Assembly (NCBI GenBank): GCA_965199585.1
Contig: CBDASI010000002.1
Coordinates: 1,736,001-1,800,000 of the forward strand
Direction of reading: 5' to 3'
Source of the DNA: JAVVHH01 sp965199585
Lineage (GTDB): Bacteria > Pseudomonadota > Alphaproteobacteria > Acetobacterales > Acetobacteraceae
Length of the DNA: 64,000 bases
Shown piece after piece: positions 1 to 8,843 of this stretch. A model generated the notes under the pieces. That model saw nothing but the letters and a program-made list of their open reading frames with translations, did no database searches and had not been told where the DNA came from. The translations under genes and the position numbers were made by a program. Position 1 is the first letter of the stretch, and each line of letters opens with the position of its first letter.

Positions 1-644
1 TCGCGGCCCCCGGGGACGACGTTGAACACGCCGGGCGGGAGCAGCGGCCCCAGCAGTTCGGCGAGGCGCAGCGCGGAAAGCGGCGCCTGCTCCGGCGGCT
101 TGACGATCACGGCGTTGCCGGCGGCCAGCGGTGCGGCGGATTTGCCGGCGCAGAACATGAACGGGTGATTGAACGGGATGATGCGCGCGACCACCCCGCG
201 CGGCTCGCGGATGGAGAAGTTCACCGCGTCCGGCCCCATCGGGATCGACTGGCCCTTCATCTCGGTCACCAACCCGGCGAAGAACTCCATCTGCGCGGCC
301 GCGATCGCCACGTCGCCGGCCATCTCGGTGACCGGGTTGCCGCCGTCTAGCGCGTCCAGGGCGGCCAACTCGCGGCCGTTGCGGCGCAGGATCGCCGCGG
401 CCTCGCGCAGAATGCGGCCACGTTCGAGAGGAGCGACATTGCGCCAGAGCTTGAAGCCGTCGAGCGCTGCCGCGACGGCGCGATCGACGTCGGCGGTGGC
501 GGCGTCGGCGATGCTGCACAGCAGGCTGCCGGTCGCCGGGCTGAGCACGTCGACGCGGCTGCCCTGGACGGCCTCATGCCACTGCCCGCCGTAATACAGC
601 CCTCTTGCGTCGGGAAGCACGGCTTGGTTCGGCATGACGTTCAT
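1..644 (-). CDS. NAD(P)-dependent aldehyde dehydrogenase, N-terminal part (cut by window edge)
   Basis: Oxidises an aldehyde to the carboxylic acid with NAD(P). The 214 codons present cover the N-terminal cofactor domain: the catalytic-site Asn lies in a PFNHP motif (Asn159) and the cofactor-binding Lys in IVKPPEQ (Lys182). The catalytic Cys and Glu lie beyond the window. The ATG at 644 is preferred over the in-frame ATG at 635 because GGAGG lies about 10 bases upstream. The gene is divergent from the MarR regulator. Given mobA nearby, it could make a hydroxybenzoate from its aldehyde, which is inference. Family assignment is firm; substrate is unknown. Confidence 0.9.
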   Translation of the reverse strand, partial: MNVMPNQAVLPDARGLYYGGQWHEAVQGSRVDVLSPATGSLLCSIADAATADVDRAVAAALDGFKLWRNVAPLERGRILREAAAILRRNGRELAALDALDGGNPVTEMAGDVAIAAAQMEFFAGLVTEMKGQSIPMGPDAVNFSIREPRGVVARIIPFNHPFMFCAGKSAAPLAAGNAVIVKPPEQAPLSALRLAELLGPLLPPGVFNVVPGGR

Positions 645-698
645 CTCGCCCGATCCCTCCAGTATTATTGACCATCCGGCCATATTGCTTGGATTGAC

Positions 699-726
699 CG
701 TATACCCCCGATCATCCTATCGTCAA
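699..726 (-). promoter_or_regulatory. Candidate sigma-70 promoter for the aldehyde dehydrogenase
   Basis: On the minus strand, TTGACG (721-726) is followed after 16 bases by TATACG (699-704), giving a leader of roughly 50 bases. Two direct copies of ATTGACC (667-673 and 693-699), 26 bp apart, flank or overlap the -10 box and could be bound by the adjacent MarR protein. Pattern match only. Confidence 0.4.
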
Positions 727-775
727 TGCCAACAAGGCAAGCCGAAGAAACGTGCTGTAATAAGTTCCGCGAGCT

Positions 776-1237
776 GTGATGGAAACCGCCGTAATCGACG
801 ACATTCTCGACATGCCCGGTCACTTGATCCGTCGGGTCAAGCAATTATCGACGGCGCTGTTCATCGAAGAGTGTGCCGAGTTCGACATGACGTCGGTTCA
901 GTTCGCCGCGTTGCGGATGATCGCCGGCCATCCCGGCGTCGATGCGACCCGGCTGTCGGCCCTGATCGCGTTCGACCGGTCGACGATCGGGGACGTGCTC
1001 GACCGCATGGAGACGAAAGGCTGGATCGTCCGTAAGCCGGCACCAGGCGACCGGCGCATCAAGCTGATCGAGCTATCAGCCGACGGAGCGTCGTTGCTGC
1101 GCCGTGTCGGGCCGGCGGTGCACCGGGTTCAGGAGCGCATCCTGGCGCCGCTGGACCCGGCCGACCGCAGCGCGTTCATCCGCATCCTGCAACAACTCGC
1201 CGATACCAAGAACGAACGCCCGAACGGGCCAGCCTAG
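776..1237 (+). CDS. MarR-family transcriptional regulator (MobR-like by context)
   Basis: Dimeric winged-helix repressor of 153 residues, a normal MarR length. The recognition helix is around RLSALIAFDRSTIGDVLDRM (about residues 60-79), followed by a basic wing containing PGDRRIK. The start is GTG at 776 or ATG at 779; they differ by one codon. It precedes the class II aldolase-family gene and mobA on the same strand and is divergent from the aldehyde dehydrogenase. In Comamonas a MarR protein, MobR, controls mobA in response to 3-hydroxybenzoate, so the same role is a reasonable inference here. Confidence 0.85.
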   Translation: MMETAVIDDILDMPGHLIRRVKQLSTALFIEECAEFDMTSVQFAALRMIAGHPGVDATRLSALIAFDRSTIGDVLDRMETKGWIVRKPAPGDRRIKLIELSADGASLLRRVGPAVHRVQERILAPLDPADRSAFIRILQQLADTKNERPNGPA

Positions 1238-1247
1238 GAGTGAAACA

Positions 1248-1967
1248 TTGTCCGCATCCCCCGATCTGATCGCCGACCTGGTCGCCGCGAACCACATCCT
1301 GTTCGATCAGGGGGTGGTGGATGCGTTCGGCCACATCAGCGTCCGCCACGATCAGCGGCCGGACCGTTTTCTGCTGGCCCGCAACATGGCGCCGGGCAAC
1401 GTCACCGCCGACGACATCCTGGAGTTCGACCTCGATGGCAACGCGGTCGATGCCGGCGGACGTAAGGTCTATCTGGAGCGCTTCATCCACGGTGAGTTGT
1501 ATCGGGCCCGGCCCGACGTGATGTCCGTCGTGCATTCCCATTCGCACAACATCGTCCCGCTGAGCACGGTCAAGGGCACGCCGCTGCGCGCGATCTTCCA
1601 CATGGCCGGCTTCATCGGCGAGGCTGCGCCCGTGTTCGAGATCCGCGACGCCGGCGGCGACGGGACCGACCTGCTGATCACCGACAACCGGCTCGGTGCC
1701 GCGCTGGCGGCGACGTTCGCCGGTTCCGACATCGCGCTCATGCGCGGCCACGGCTCCACGGTGGTTGCCAACTCGATCCCGCTGGCGGTGTACCGCGCCG
1801 TGTATGCCGAGCTGAACGCGCGTTATCAGCTGCAGGCGAGCTCGCTCGGCGATGTCACCTATTTGACTGCAGCGGAGGGCTTGGCGTGCACCAACCGCGT
1901 CGAAGGCCAGGTGCAGCGCCCGTGGGAGTTCTGGAAGGCGGAAGCGGCCAAGCGCCGGGCTGCCTGA
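1248..1967 (+). CDS. Class II aldolase/adducin-family protein, possible decarboxylase
   Basis: Cytoplasmic metal-dependent lyase fold of 239 residues. Zinc ligands are visible in HSHSH (His96, His98, His100) and in the later RGHGS segment. The start is the TTG at 1248, placed by AGGAG at 1236-1240 and lying just after the MarR stop; no ATG or GTG is better placed. Family members include fuculose-phosphate aldolase and decarboxylases of dihydroxyaromatic acids such as 3,4-dihydroxyphthalate. Its position between a MarR gene and mobA makes an aromatic-acid decarboxylase more likely than a sugar aldolase. Substrate is unproven. Confidence 0.8.
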   Translation: MSASPDLIADLVAANHILFDQGVVDAFGHISVRHDQRPDRFLLARNMAPGNVTADDILEFDLDGNAVDAGGRKVYLERFIHGELYRARPDVMSVVHSHSHNIVPLSTVKGTPLRAIFHMAGFIGEAAPVFEIRDAGGDGTDLLITDNRLGAALAATFAGSDIALMRGHGSTVVANSIPLAVYRAVYAELNARYQLQASSLGDVTYLTAAEGLACTNRVEGQVQRPWEFWKAEAAKRRAA

Positions 1968-1982
1968 GCTAGCTGGCCCGCC

Positions 1983-3926
1983 ATGCAATTCCACCTCGAC
2001 GGATACCGGCCGGGTGACCCAGCCATCGCCGGGCCGCTTCCCCCGATGCAGGACGGGATTGTCGACGTCCTGATCGTCGGTTGCGGACCGGCCGGGCTGA
2101 CGCTCGCCGCACAGCTCGCGGCATTTCCGGCGATCCGGACGCGGATCGTCGACCAGAAATCCGGCCCCTTGCTGGTCGGCCAAGCCGACGGCATCGCGTG
2201 CCGCACGATGGAGATGTTCGAGGCGTTCGGTTTTGCCGGGCGCGTGCTGCGCGAATCCTATTGGGTGAACGAGACGACGTTCTGGAAGCCGGGTGATGAC
2301 GGTCGCACCATCGTGCGCGGGGGGCGCGTGCAGGATACGGAGGACGGTCTCTCCGAGTTCCCGCACGTCATCCTCAACCAGGCGCGCATCCACGACTTCC
2401 TGCTCGAGACCATGCGCAACGGCCCGGCGCATATCGAGCCGGACTACGCGGTGAGTTTCGCCGGGTTGGATCTGCCGGAGCAGCCCGGCGCGCCCGTCTC
2501 GGTGCGGCTCGTCCGTGTCGACGAGGCTGGCCACGGTGAGACCGAGACGGTCCGGGCCTGCTTCGTCGTCGGCTGTGACGGGGCGCGGAGCCAGGTGCGC
2601 AAGGCGCTCGGGCGGTCGCTGACCGGCGAGTCCGCCAACCAGGCCTGGGGCGTGATGGACGTGCTCGCCGTCACCGACTTCCCCGACATTCGCCTCAAGA
2701 CGGCGATCCATTCGGCCGACGAGGGTAGCCTCCTGATCATCCCGCGCGAGGGTGGCTATCTGGTGCGCATGTATATCGAGCTCGATAAGTTGGGCGAGCA
2801 GGAGCGCATCGCCGATCGGGCCATCACCATCGAGCGCCTCATCGCCGCTGCAGGCCGGATCCTGCGTCCGTATACGCTGGAGGTGAAGGAGGTCGCCTGG
2901 TGGTCGGTCTACGAAATCGGCCAACGCCTCTGCGACAAGTTCGACGACGTCGCCGATGGGATGGACCGCGTTCCCTCGGTGTTCATTGCTGGCGACGCCT
3001 GCCACACGCATAGCCCCAAGGCGGGCCAAGGCATGAACGTCTCGATGCAGGACGGCTTCAATCTCGGCTGGAAGCTCGCCGCCGTGCTCGAAGGCCGCAG
3101 TGATCCGGCGATCCTGCACAGCTACTCCGCCGAGCGCCAGGCGGTAGCGGCCGAGCTGATCGAGTTCGACCGCGAATTCGCAACGATGTTCAGCGCGACG
3201 CCAAAGCGCGCCGGTGTCGATGGCGGCATCGATCCCGCTGAGTTCCAGCGCTATTTCGTCCAGCAAGGGCGTTTTACCGCCGGGGTTGCCACCCGGTATG
3301 CACCGTCGCTGATTTCGGCGGAGCCCCGCCATCAGGCGCTCGCGCAGGGCTTTCCGATCGGGATGCGGCTACATTCGGCACCGGTGATCCGCATGGCGGA
3401 CGCCAAGCCGGTCCAACTCGGCCATGTCGGCGGTGCCGACGGCCGCTGGCGCATCCTGCTGTTTACCGGTGCACGGGACACGATGGGGTCGCTGCATGCG
3501 CTCTGCTCGTTCTTGACCGCTCCCGGCAGTGGGCCATGCGTCCGCTTTACGCCGCCGCAAGCCGACATCGACTCCGTCATCGACGTGCGGGCTATCTTGC
3601 AGGAGCGCCATCAGGACGTGCAGTTCGAGGCGTTGCCCGACTTGCTCCGGCCTCGCAAGAGCCGGTTCAGCCTGGTCGATTATGAAAAGGTTTTCTGCCC
3701 GGATTTTGGTGCGGGCGACATCTTCGACGCGCGCGGCATCGACCGGCAGTCAGGCTGCGCTATCATTGTAAGGCCGGATCAATATGTCGCGCACGTCCTG
3801 CCGCTCGACGCACATGCCGCGCTATCCGCGTTCTTCTCTGCCTTCATGTCCGACCAATTTGGCCAAACCGGATCACAGCACGTGGCCGGACGAGAGGGTG
3901 TCAGACAAGCCGCCGTGCGGGTCTGA
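1983..3926 (+). CDS. mobA: 3-hydroxybenzoate 4-monooxygenase (FAD, phenol-hydroxylase type)
   Basis: Hydroxylates 3-hydroxybenzoate to protocatechuate using NADPH and O2. At 647 residues it matches the Comamonas MobA family in length and, from memory, in long colinear stretches: the N-terminal MQFHLDGYRPG, a GCGPAG dinucleotide fold at 33-38, a QADGIACRTMEMFEAF segment near 75, and the FAD-binding GDACHTHSPKAGQG near 338. The C-terminal third is the thioredoxin-like domain of phenol hydroxylases, with VVRPDQYVA near its end. It lies 15 bp after the aldolase-family gene and is probably co-transcribed with it. Relaxed or altered ring substrate remains possible. Confidence 0.88.
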   Translation: MQFHLDGYRPGDPAIAGPLPPMQDGIVDVLIVGCGPAGLTLAAQLAAFPAIRTRIVDQKSGPLLVGQADGIACRTMEMFEAFGFAGRVLRESYWVNETTFWKPGDDGRTIVRGGRVQDTEDGLSEFPHVILNQARIHDFLLETMRNGPAHIEPDYAVSFAGLDLPEQPGAPVSVRLVRVDEAGHGETETVRACFVVGCDGARSQVRKALGRSLTGESANQAWGVMDVLAVTDFPDIRLKTAIHSADEGSLLIIPREGGYLVRMYIELDKLGEQERIADRAITIERLIAAAGRILRPYTLEVKEVAWWSVYEIGQRLCDKFDDVADGMDRVPSVFIAGDACHTHSPKAGQGMNVSMQDGFNLGWKLAAVLEGRSDPAILHSYSAERQAVAAELIEFDREFATMFSATPKRAGVDGGIDPAEFQRYFVQQGRFTAGVATRYAPSLISAEPRHQALAQGFPIGMRLHSAPVIRMADAKPVQLGHVGGADGRWRILLFTGARDTMGSLHALCSFLTAPGSGPCVRFTPPQADIDSVIDVRAILQERHQDVQFEALPDLLRPRKSRFSLVDYEKVFCPDFGAGDIFDARGIDRQSGCAIIVRPDQYVAHVLPLDAHAALSAFFSAFMSDQFGQTGSQHVAGREGVRQAAVRV

Positions 3927-4015
3927 TCTATTTGAGCACAAGGTATGTTGCGGCAACTGAACCTCCTACGACTTTCAATACGACATCCCCGATGTGAACG
4001 AGGCGGGCCGGAGCG

Positions 4016-4031
4016 GGCCGATCGTTCGGCC
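4016..4031. terminator. Possible hairpin between convergent genes
   Basis: GGCCGA-TCGT-TCGGCC forms a perfect 6-bp stem with a 4-base loop in the 142-bp gap between the convergent mobA and CoA-transferase genes. No T-run follows on either strand, so intrinsic termination is uncertain. Confidence 0.3.
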
Positions 4032-4068
4032 GGTGCCGGCATGGCCGCCGTGTTCGAGCGTGTTTGGG

Positions 4069-5280
4069 CTACACCCCCGCGGTTAGCACGCCGGCATCGC
4101 GCAGGGCCGAAATGCGGGCTGCATCGTAGCCCAGCACTTGCGCGAGCACCTCGCCGGTATGCTGGCCCATCAGCGGGGCGGCTGTCGGCGGGTTGGCCGG
4201 CGTGCCGCCGAGGGAGAGCGGGATGCGCGGGGTGAGCACCCGTCCGACGCCGGGCTGGTCGATGTCGGCGAACATGGGATTGCTCGTGGAGCAGCGGGAG
4301 TCCTCGGTCACCAGCTGTCCGAAATCCTGGTAGGGGCCCCACAGCACGCCGGAGCCATCCAGCGCGGCGTGCACCTCGGCCAATGTCCGCCCCGCGAACC
4401 AGGGCTCCAGCACCGCGGCGATGGCGTGACGCGCTGCGTAGCGGCCACCTTCGGTCGCCATGTCGACGTCCATGAGCGGCCCCACCATCGCCAGCTTCTC
4501 CGTCAGCCCGGTGGCCTTGCCGATGGCGCGCCATTGCCGGTTGGAGATGGCGACCAGCATGGCCCGGCGCCCGTCGCTGGTGGCGAAATCCCGGCCAAAC
4601 GCGCCGTAGAGGTGGTTGCCGATCGGTTCGCGCACGGCGCCGTTGATCTGCACGTCGGCGATGTAGCCGAGGTTGCCGACCGTCGCGAGCATCACGTCGT
4701 TCAGGGCGAGCGAGATCTCCTGGCCCTGTCCGTCGCGCTGCCGCGTGCGCTCCGCCGCCAGTATGCCGAGGGCGAGGTAAAGGCCGGCGGCGATGTCCCA
4801 GGCCGGCAGGACGTGGTTGACCGGGTCGGCATTGGCTCCGGTGGCAATGGGAAAGCCGGAGGCGCAGTTGACCGTGTAGTCGACGGCGCCACTGCCGTCA
4901 TGGTTGCCGGTCAGGCGCATGGTGATGAGATCCGGGCGCCGGGCGCGTAGGGCGGCATCGCTCATCCAGCCGCGGGTCGGCAGGTTGGTCAGCAGAATGC
5001 CGCCGCCGGGGCCAGGCGCGGTGATGAGGTCGGTCGCGATCGCCTGTCCTTCCGGCGTGTCGAGCGCCAGGGTGACGGAGCGTTTGCCCTTGTTCAGGCT
5101 GGCCCAATAGATGCTGTCTCCGCTGGGAGCCAACGGCCAGCGCTTGGCGTCGATGTTGCCGCCCAGGGGATCAATGCGGATTACTTCGGCGCCGAGTTGG
5201 GCCAAGGTCATGCCGCCCAAGGGCGCCGCGATGAAGGCGGATACCTCGACCACCCTCAGCCCGGCCAATGGTGCACTCAT
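4069..5280 (-). CDS. CaiB/BaiF family (class III) CoA-transferase
   Basis: Moves CoA between carboxylic acids through an aspartyl-CoA intermediate. The 403-residue length fits the single-domain family. The N-terminal LAGLRVVEVSAFIAAPLGGM and LGAEVIRIDPLGG blocks are diagnostic, and the probable catalytic Asp lies in PAWDIAAGLYLALGILAAER. The ATG at 5280 has GGAG about 7 bases upstream; an upstream in-frame ATG at 5322 lacks this. The gene stands alone, convergent with mobA and in the same direction as, but 176 bp past, the large LacI-headed run. Substrate is unknown. Confidence 0.88.
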   Translation of the reverse strand: MSAPLAGLRVVEVSAFIAAPLGGMTLAQLGAEVIRIDPLGGNIDAKRWPLAPSGDSIYWASLNKGKRSVTLALDTPEGQAIATDLITAPGPGGGILLTNLPTRGWMSDAALRARRPDLITMRLTGNHDGSGAVDYTVNCASGFPIATGANADPVNHVLPAWDIAAGLYLALGILAAERTRQRDGQGQEISLALNDVMLATVGNLGYIADVQINGAVREPIGNHLYGAFGRDFATSDGRRAMLVAISNRQWRAIGKATGLTEKLAMVGPLMDVDMATEGGRYAARHAIAAVLEPWFAGRTLAEVHAALDGSGVLWGPYQDFGQLVTEDSRCSTSNPMFADIDQPGVGRVLTPRIPLSLGGTPANPPTAAPLMGQHTGEVLAQVLGYDAARISALRDAGVLTAGV

Positions 5281-5332
5281 GCTACGACTCCGTTCGCTAA
5301 TGCTACCGCCACGGCAAATCACCGTCGTGCGG

Positions 5333-5346
5333 TCGAGATTTCTCGA
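5333..5346. promoter_or_regulatory. Perfect palindrome upstream of the CoA-transferase, candidate operator
   Basis: TCGAGA-TT-TCTCGA is a perfect 6+2+6 inverted repeat 53 bp upstream of the CoA-transferase start. It lies in the 176-bp gap that also ends the 15-gene minus-strand run. The remainder of the gap shows no recognisable gene. Function is inferred from position and symmetry only. Confidence 0.3.
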
Positions 5347-5456
5347 TCAAAACGCTTGCAACGCCCGAGCTTAACCGAGCCTTGACCCGCACATCGGAAC
5401 GGTTCGAGCATCTACATTCTTTGAGCCTTCTTACGCCGAGGCCAGGCTGAGGACGT

Positions 5457-6230
5457 CTACTGCCGCGCCAGTCGCCGACTGAACCGGAGCATGGCCATGT
5501 TGGCGCCGATCGCGGCCACGACGATCAGGAGCACGACGGCCGTCGACAGCTTCACGTTATGCTGCGCCAAACCGCTGACCAGAAGGAAGCCGAGGCCTCG
5601 CTGCGACGAGAACATCTCGCCGATGAGCACGCCCAGCAGGCTGAGCGAGAAGCTCAGCCGTAGTCCGGAGACGATCTGCGGCAGGCACGCCGGCACCAGC
5701 ACCCAGCGCATCGTCTGCATCGGCGACAACCGCATCGCGCGCGCCGCACGCGGCAGCACCGACGGGAGCGTCTTGATCGCCGCCATGGTGAACAGCGTCA
5801 CCGGCACGAGCCCGTGCATGACGCCGAAGGCTATTTTCGCGCTCATGCCGAGCCCGAACACCAGCAGCACGACGGGATACAGCGTCACTTTCGGGATGGA
5901 GTAGAACCCGGCCAGGATCGGTTCGGCGACGTCGCCGGCGAAGCGCCGGAGGCCGAGCAGCAGCCCGAGCAGCAGGCCGAGCACGGCCGACAGCGCGAAG
6001 GCGATCAGGAAGGCCGTCACCGTCGCGCCGGCATTGTCCCAAAACCGGGCCGTCGTCACCAACTCGGCGGCGTAGGCGAACGTCGCCAGCGGCGGGCTCA
6101 CCGCGACGCCCTGCGTCCAGCTGCCGACGGCTTGCCACAGCAGCAACGCGATCACGATCAGCAACGCCGGGTCGAGCAGCGCCAGACGGGAAGCGGGTTC
6201 GGCCTTGGACGGCGAGGTCGTGACGCTCAT
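5457..6230 (-). CDS. SsuC/TauC-type ABC transporter permease (second of pair)
   Basis: Inner-membrane subunit of a nitrate/sulfonate/taurine-type importer, 257 residues with about six hydrophobic segments. The coupling loop carries the family pattern LPRAARAMRLSPMQTMRWVLVPA before a GLRLSFSLSLLGVLIGEM segment. The ATG at 6230 overlaps the upstream permease stop as ATGA, which decides the start over 6266. It is the last gene of the long minus-strand run and pairs with the 6227-6988 permease as a heterodimer. Ligand unknown. Confidence 0.88.
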   Translation of the reverse strand: MSVTTSPSKAEPASRLALLDPALLIVIALLLWQAVGSWTQGVAVSPPLATFAYAAELVTTARFWDNAGATVTAFLIAFALSAVLGLLLGLLLGLRRFAGDVAEPILAGFYSIPKVTLYPVVLLVFGLGMSAKIAFGVMHGLVPVTLFTMAAIKTLPSVLPRAARAMRLSPMQTMRWVLVPACLPQIVSGLRLSFSLSLLGVLIGEMFSSQRGLGFLLVSGLAQHNVKLSTAVVLLIVVAAIGANMAMLRFSRRLARQ

Positions 6231-6988
6231 GCGCGCACACGGCGGCGCAAGAGTTGCGATTCCCAATGATACAGCAGCCCGTTCGCCGTGACGGCGACCA
6301 GCAGCACGAACAGCATCAGCCCGTACATCGTGCGGTTGTCGAAGCTTTGGTAGGCGTAGGAGATCGCGTAGCCGAGGCCGCTGCCGGACAGGATGAACTC
6401 GCCGGCGATCACGCCGATCAGCGCGTAGGAGAGCGCGAGCTTGACGCCGCCGAACAGCGACGGCATCGCCGCCGGCAGGATCACCGTCAGCAGCGTCCGT
6501 ACCGGCCCCAGCCGCTGCACCCGCGCGACCCGGCGCAACACGCGCGGCAAGCTGTCCAACCCGGCCAGCGTCGCGATCACCATCGCCGGCGCGGCCGACA
6601 GGACGCCCAGCACGACTAGCGGCACCATGCTCAAGCCGAGCAGCGCCACGAGCAGCGGGTAGAACACGAAAGTCGGCACGGCGTAATACGAGGCGAGGAT
6701 CGGGTCGATGGCCCGGCGCAGGCGCGGCATCGCGTGCACGACCGCCCCGACGGCAATGCCCAGCGCCACGGCGAGCACGAAGGCCAGTGCGACCGTCGTG
6801 AACGTGCTCAGCATTGGCTCCGTGGCGTCGCCGGAGGCGAGCACCTCCAGCATGGCCGCGACCATGGCGCTCGGGGCCAGCACCGCTTGCGGCGAGATTA
6901 CGCCGGTGCGGCAGAGCAGTTCGAGCAGCAGCACCGCGCCGGCCAGCACGCCCGTGCGGACCAGGAGAACGGCCGTGCCGCGGCTCAC
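6227..6988 (-). CDS. SsuC/TauC-type ABC transporter permease (first of pair)
   Basis: Membrane subunit of 253 residues with an N-terminal hydrophobic segment (VRTGVLAGAVLLLELL) and a permease loop with LPRVLRRVARVQRLGPVRTLLTVILPA. The start is GTG at 6988: its first four bases GTGA contain the stop of the ATPase gene, the same coupling seen at neighbouring junctions. A reading frame open further upstream overlaps the ATPase and is not used. Probable heterodimer partner of the following permease. Confidence 0.87.
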   Translation of the reverse strand: MSRGTAVLLVRTGVLAGAVLLLELLCRTGVISPQAVLAPSAMVAAMLEVLASGDATEPMLSTFTTVALAFVLAVALGIAVGAVVHAMPRLRRAIDPILASYYAVPTFVFYPLLVALLGLSMVPLVVLGVLSAAPAMVIATLAGLDSLPRVLRRVARVQRLGPVRTLLTVILPAAMPSLFGGVKLALSYALIGVIAGEFILSGSGLGYAISYAYQSFDNRTMYGLMLFVLLVAVTANGLLYHWESQLLRRRVRA

Positions 6989-7770
6989 GCCCGGCCCATC
7001 GTGCGCAGCGATTCCACGCGCAGCGAGGTCCAGAGCCGCGCCGTCAGCTCGCCGAAATGCGGGTCCGACACCACGCGGCTGTCGCGGTCGCGGGGCCAGC
7101 CGGTCTCGACGAGGTCGATGAAGCGGCCGGGTCGCGCCGACATGACGCCGACGCGGTCGGACAGCATCGCCGCCTCGTCGAGCGCATGCGTGATCAGCAG
7201 CACGGTGGCGCCGGTCTCGCGCCAGAGCCGGAGCAGCTCGTCGCCCATCAGGAGGCGGGTCTGTTGATCGAGCGCGCCGAATGGCTCGTCCAGCAGGATC
7301 AGCCGCGGCTGCTGAACCAGCGTGCGCGCGATGCACATGCGCTGCCGCATCCCGCCCGAAAGCTGCGCCGGGTAGTGCGACGCGAACTGACCGAGCCCCA
7401 TGAACTCGACGGCGCGGTCGACCCGGCGGGCGACTTCGGCGCTGGCCAGCTTGGCGCGCCGCAGCCCGAAGGCAACGTTGTCGCGCACTGTGAGCCAGGC
7501 GAAGCTGGCGTCTTCCTGGAACACGACGCCGACCCCGTCCGGCACGGCGCCACGCAGCGGTTTGCCTTCGAAGCTCACCTCACCCTCGGTCGGGACGCCG
7601 AGGCCCGACAGCACGTCGAGCAGGGTAGACTTGCCGCAGCCGGAGGGGCCGACGACGGAGAAGAACTCCCCGGGCGCCAGGTCGAGGTCGATGGGCCCCA
7701 ATGCATGCACCGGCTGTGCGCCGCCGAACCGGCGCACGACGCCGCGTAGCGTCGCATGAGCGTCCGACAT
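6985..7770 (-). CDS. SsuB/TauB-type ABC transporter ATP-binding protein
   Basis: Cytoplasmic ATPase of 261 residues energising the adjacent permeases. Walker A is GPSGCGKS (about 41-48), the signature is LSGGMRQR, Walker B is LILLDEP with EPFGALD, and the switch His is in LLITHALDEA. The ATG at 7770 shares its A with the TGA of the binding-protein gene (TGATG), which fixes the start over an upstream in-frame ATG at 7827. Typical of the nitrate/sulfonate/taurine subfamily by its short length and C-terminal DLPRPR-like region. Confidence 0.92.
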   Translation of the reverse strand: MSDAHATLRGVVRRFGGAQPVHALGPIDLDLAPGEFFSVVGPSGCGKSTLLDVLSGLGVPTEGEVSFEGKPLRGAVPDGVGVVFQEDASFAWLTVRDNVAFGLRRAKLASAEVARRVDRAVEFMGLGQFASHYPAQLSGGMRQRMCIARTLVQQPRLILLDEPFGALDQQTRLLMGDELLRLWRETGATVLLITHALDEAAMLSDRVGVMSARPGRFIDLVETGWPRDRDSRVVSDPHFGELTARLWTSLRVESLRTMGRA

Positions 7771-8756
7771 CAGCGCGCCGTGCGCTGTTCCGGCGGCAGG
7801 AACTGGAGATCGACCATCTTGGCCCAATCCGGCGCCTGCTTCAGCTGGCCGGTGATCTGCAGGCCTTCGACCATGCGGTCCATGGCGGTGTAGTCGAGCC
7901 GGCCGTCGCTCCAGTAGTTGATCCCGATGAGATCCTTCATGTGGATGCGGAAGGCGGCGGCGTCGGGGTTGTTGTAGGCCTTGGCCAGGATGTCCGCCGC
8001 CTCGTCCGGGTGGGCGGTGACGTAGTCCAGCCCTTCCTTGCGCGCCGCGATGATGCCGCGGATGACGTCGCCATGCTCCTTGGCGAAGTCGGTCGTGGTG
8101 ATGCAGACCGTCTGCATCATCTGCGGCGACATCACGTCCTTGACGTAGAAGACGGGCTGCACGAGGTCCTTGCGCTGCGAGTAGACCAGCGTGTCGCTGA
8201 ACCCGGCATCGACCGCGCCGCTGGAGACCGCCGACAGATTGGCGCCCAAATCGCCGGCCGGCACGAGCTTCACCTGCTCGCGGGTGATGCCATTGGCCTT
8301 CAATGCCATCAGAATGATCATGTTGGAGACGGAATTAGGTGCCGTGAACGCGACCCGCTTGCCGACCAGCTCCTTGATGCCCGTCAGTGGCGACCCGGCC
8401 TTGGCCACCCACATCTGGTCGCCCGCGCTCTGCACCCCGCCCGAGACGATGACGATCTTCTCGCCCGCGTTGATCGCCTGCACCGCCGCGGCGAGCGACA
8501 CCTCGCCGAACGGGATCCCGCCGGCGAGGGTGTTGCGCACTGCGGTTCCGCCACCGGGCGCGGTGAGGAAGCCGGTGACGTCGACGCCGTGCTGCTTGAA
8601 GTAGCCCTTCTCCATGGCAACGGCATAGGGCGCGCCGTAGAACTGGCCGCCCCAATGGGTGACCGTGATCGTCTCGGCCTGGGCAACACCGGCGATCGTT
8701 GCGGTCGCCAGGCCTGCCAGTAGGAAAAGTCGTCGCATCATCGTCATGGAAATCAT
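7770..8756 (-). CDS. NMT1/SsuA-type periplasmic substrate-binding protein
   Basis: Captures the ligand in the periplasm for the importer encoded just downstream. It is 328 residues with a signal peptide of about 27 residues ending VAQA before ETITVTHWGG. The mature part follows the NMT1/SsuA pattern (VAMEKGYFKQHGVDV, then a VIVSGGV segment). The ATG at 8756 is preceded by GGAGG at 4-5 bases; an in-frame ATG at 8798 lacks a site. It follows the lyase gene after 87 bp. Ligand unknown; the context suggests a precursor or relative of the diacids handled by LeuCD and the lyase. Confidence 0.88.
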   Translation of the reverse strand: MISMTMMRRLFLLAGLATATIAGVAQAETITVTHWGGQFYGAPYAVAMEKGYFKQHGVDVTGFLTAPGGGTAVRNTLAGGIPFGEVSLAAAVQAINAGEKIVIVSGGVQSAGDQMWVAKAGSPLTGIKELVGKRVAFTAPNSVSNMIILMALKANGITREQVKLVPAGDLGANLSAVSSGAVDAGFSDTLVYSQRKDLVQPVFYVKDVMSPQMMQTVCITTTDFAKEHGDVIRGIIAARKEGLDYVTAHPDEAADILAKAYNNPDAAAFRIHMKDLIGINYWSDGRLDYTAMDRMVEGLQITGQLKQAPDWAKMVDLQFLPPEQRTAR

Positions 8757-8843
8757 CGTTCCCTCCGTGTCGCCGATTGCCGGCTTGTTCGGCGGCACAT
8801 TACGCCGGATGCCCGCCGCGATGATACCGCCGTATCGATGCGC

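Noticed and set aside
1176..3332. 718-codon minus-strand frame opposite the aldolase-family gene and mobA
   Set aside because: Low-complexity, His/Arg/Asp-rich translation with no family motif; it mirrors mobA, which is clearly real. High GC keeps antisense frames open.
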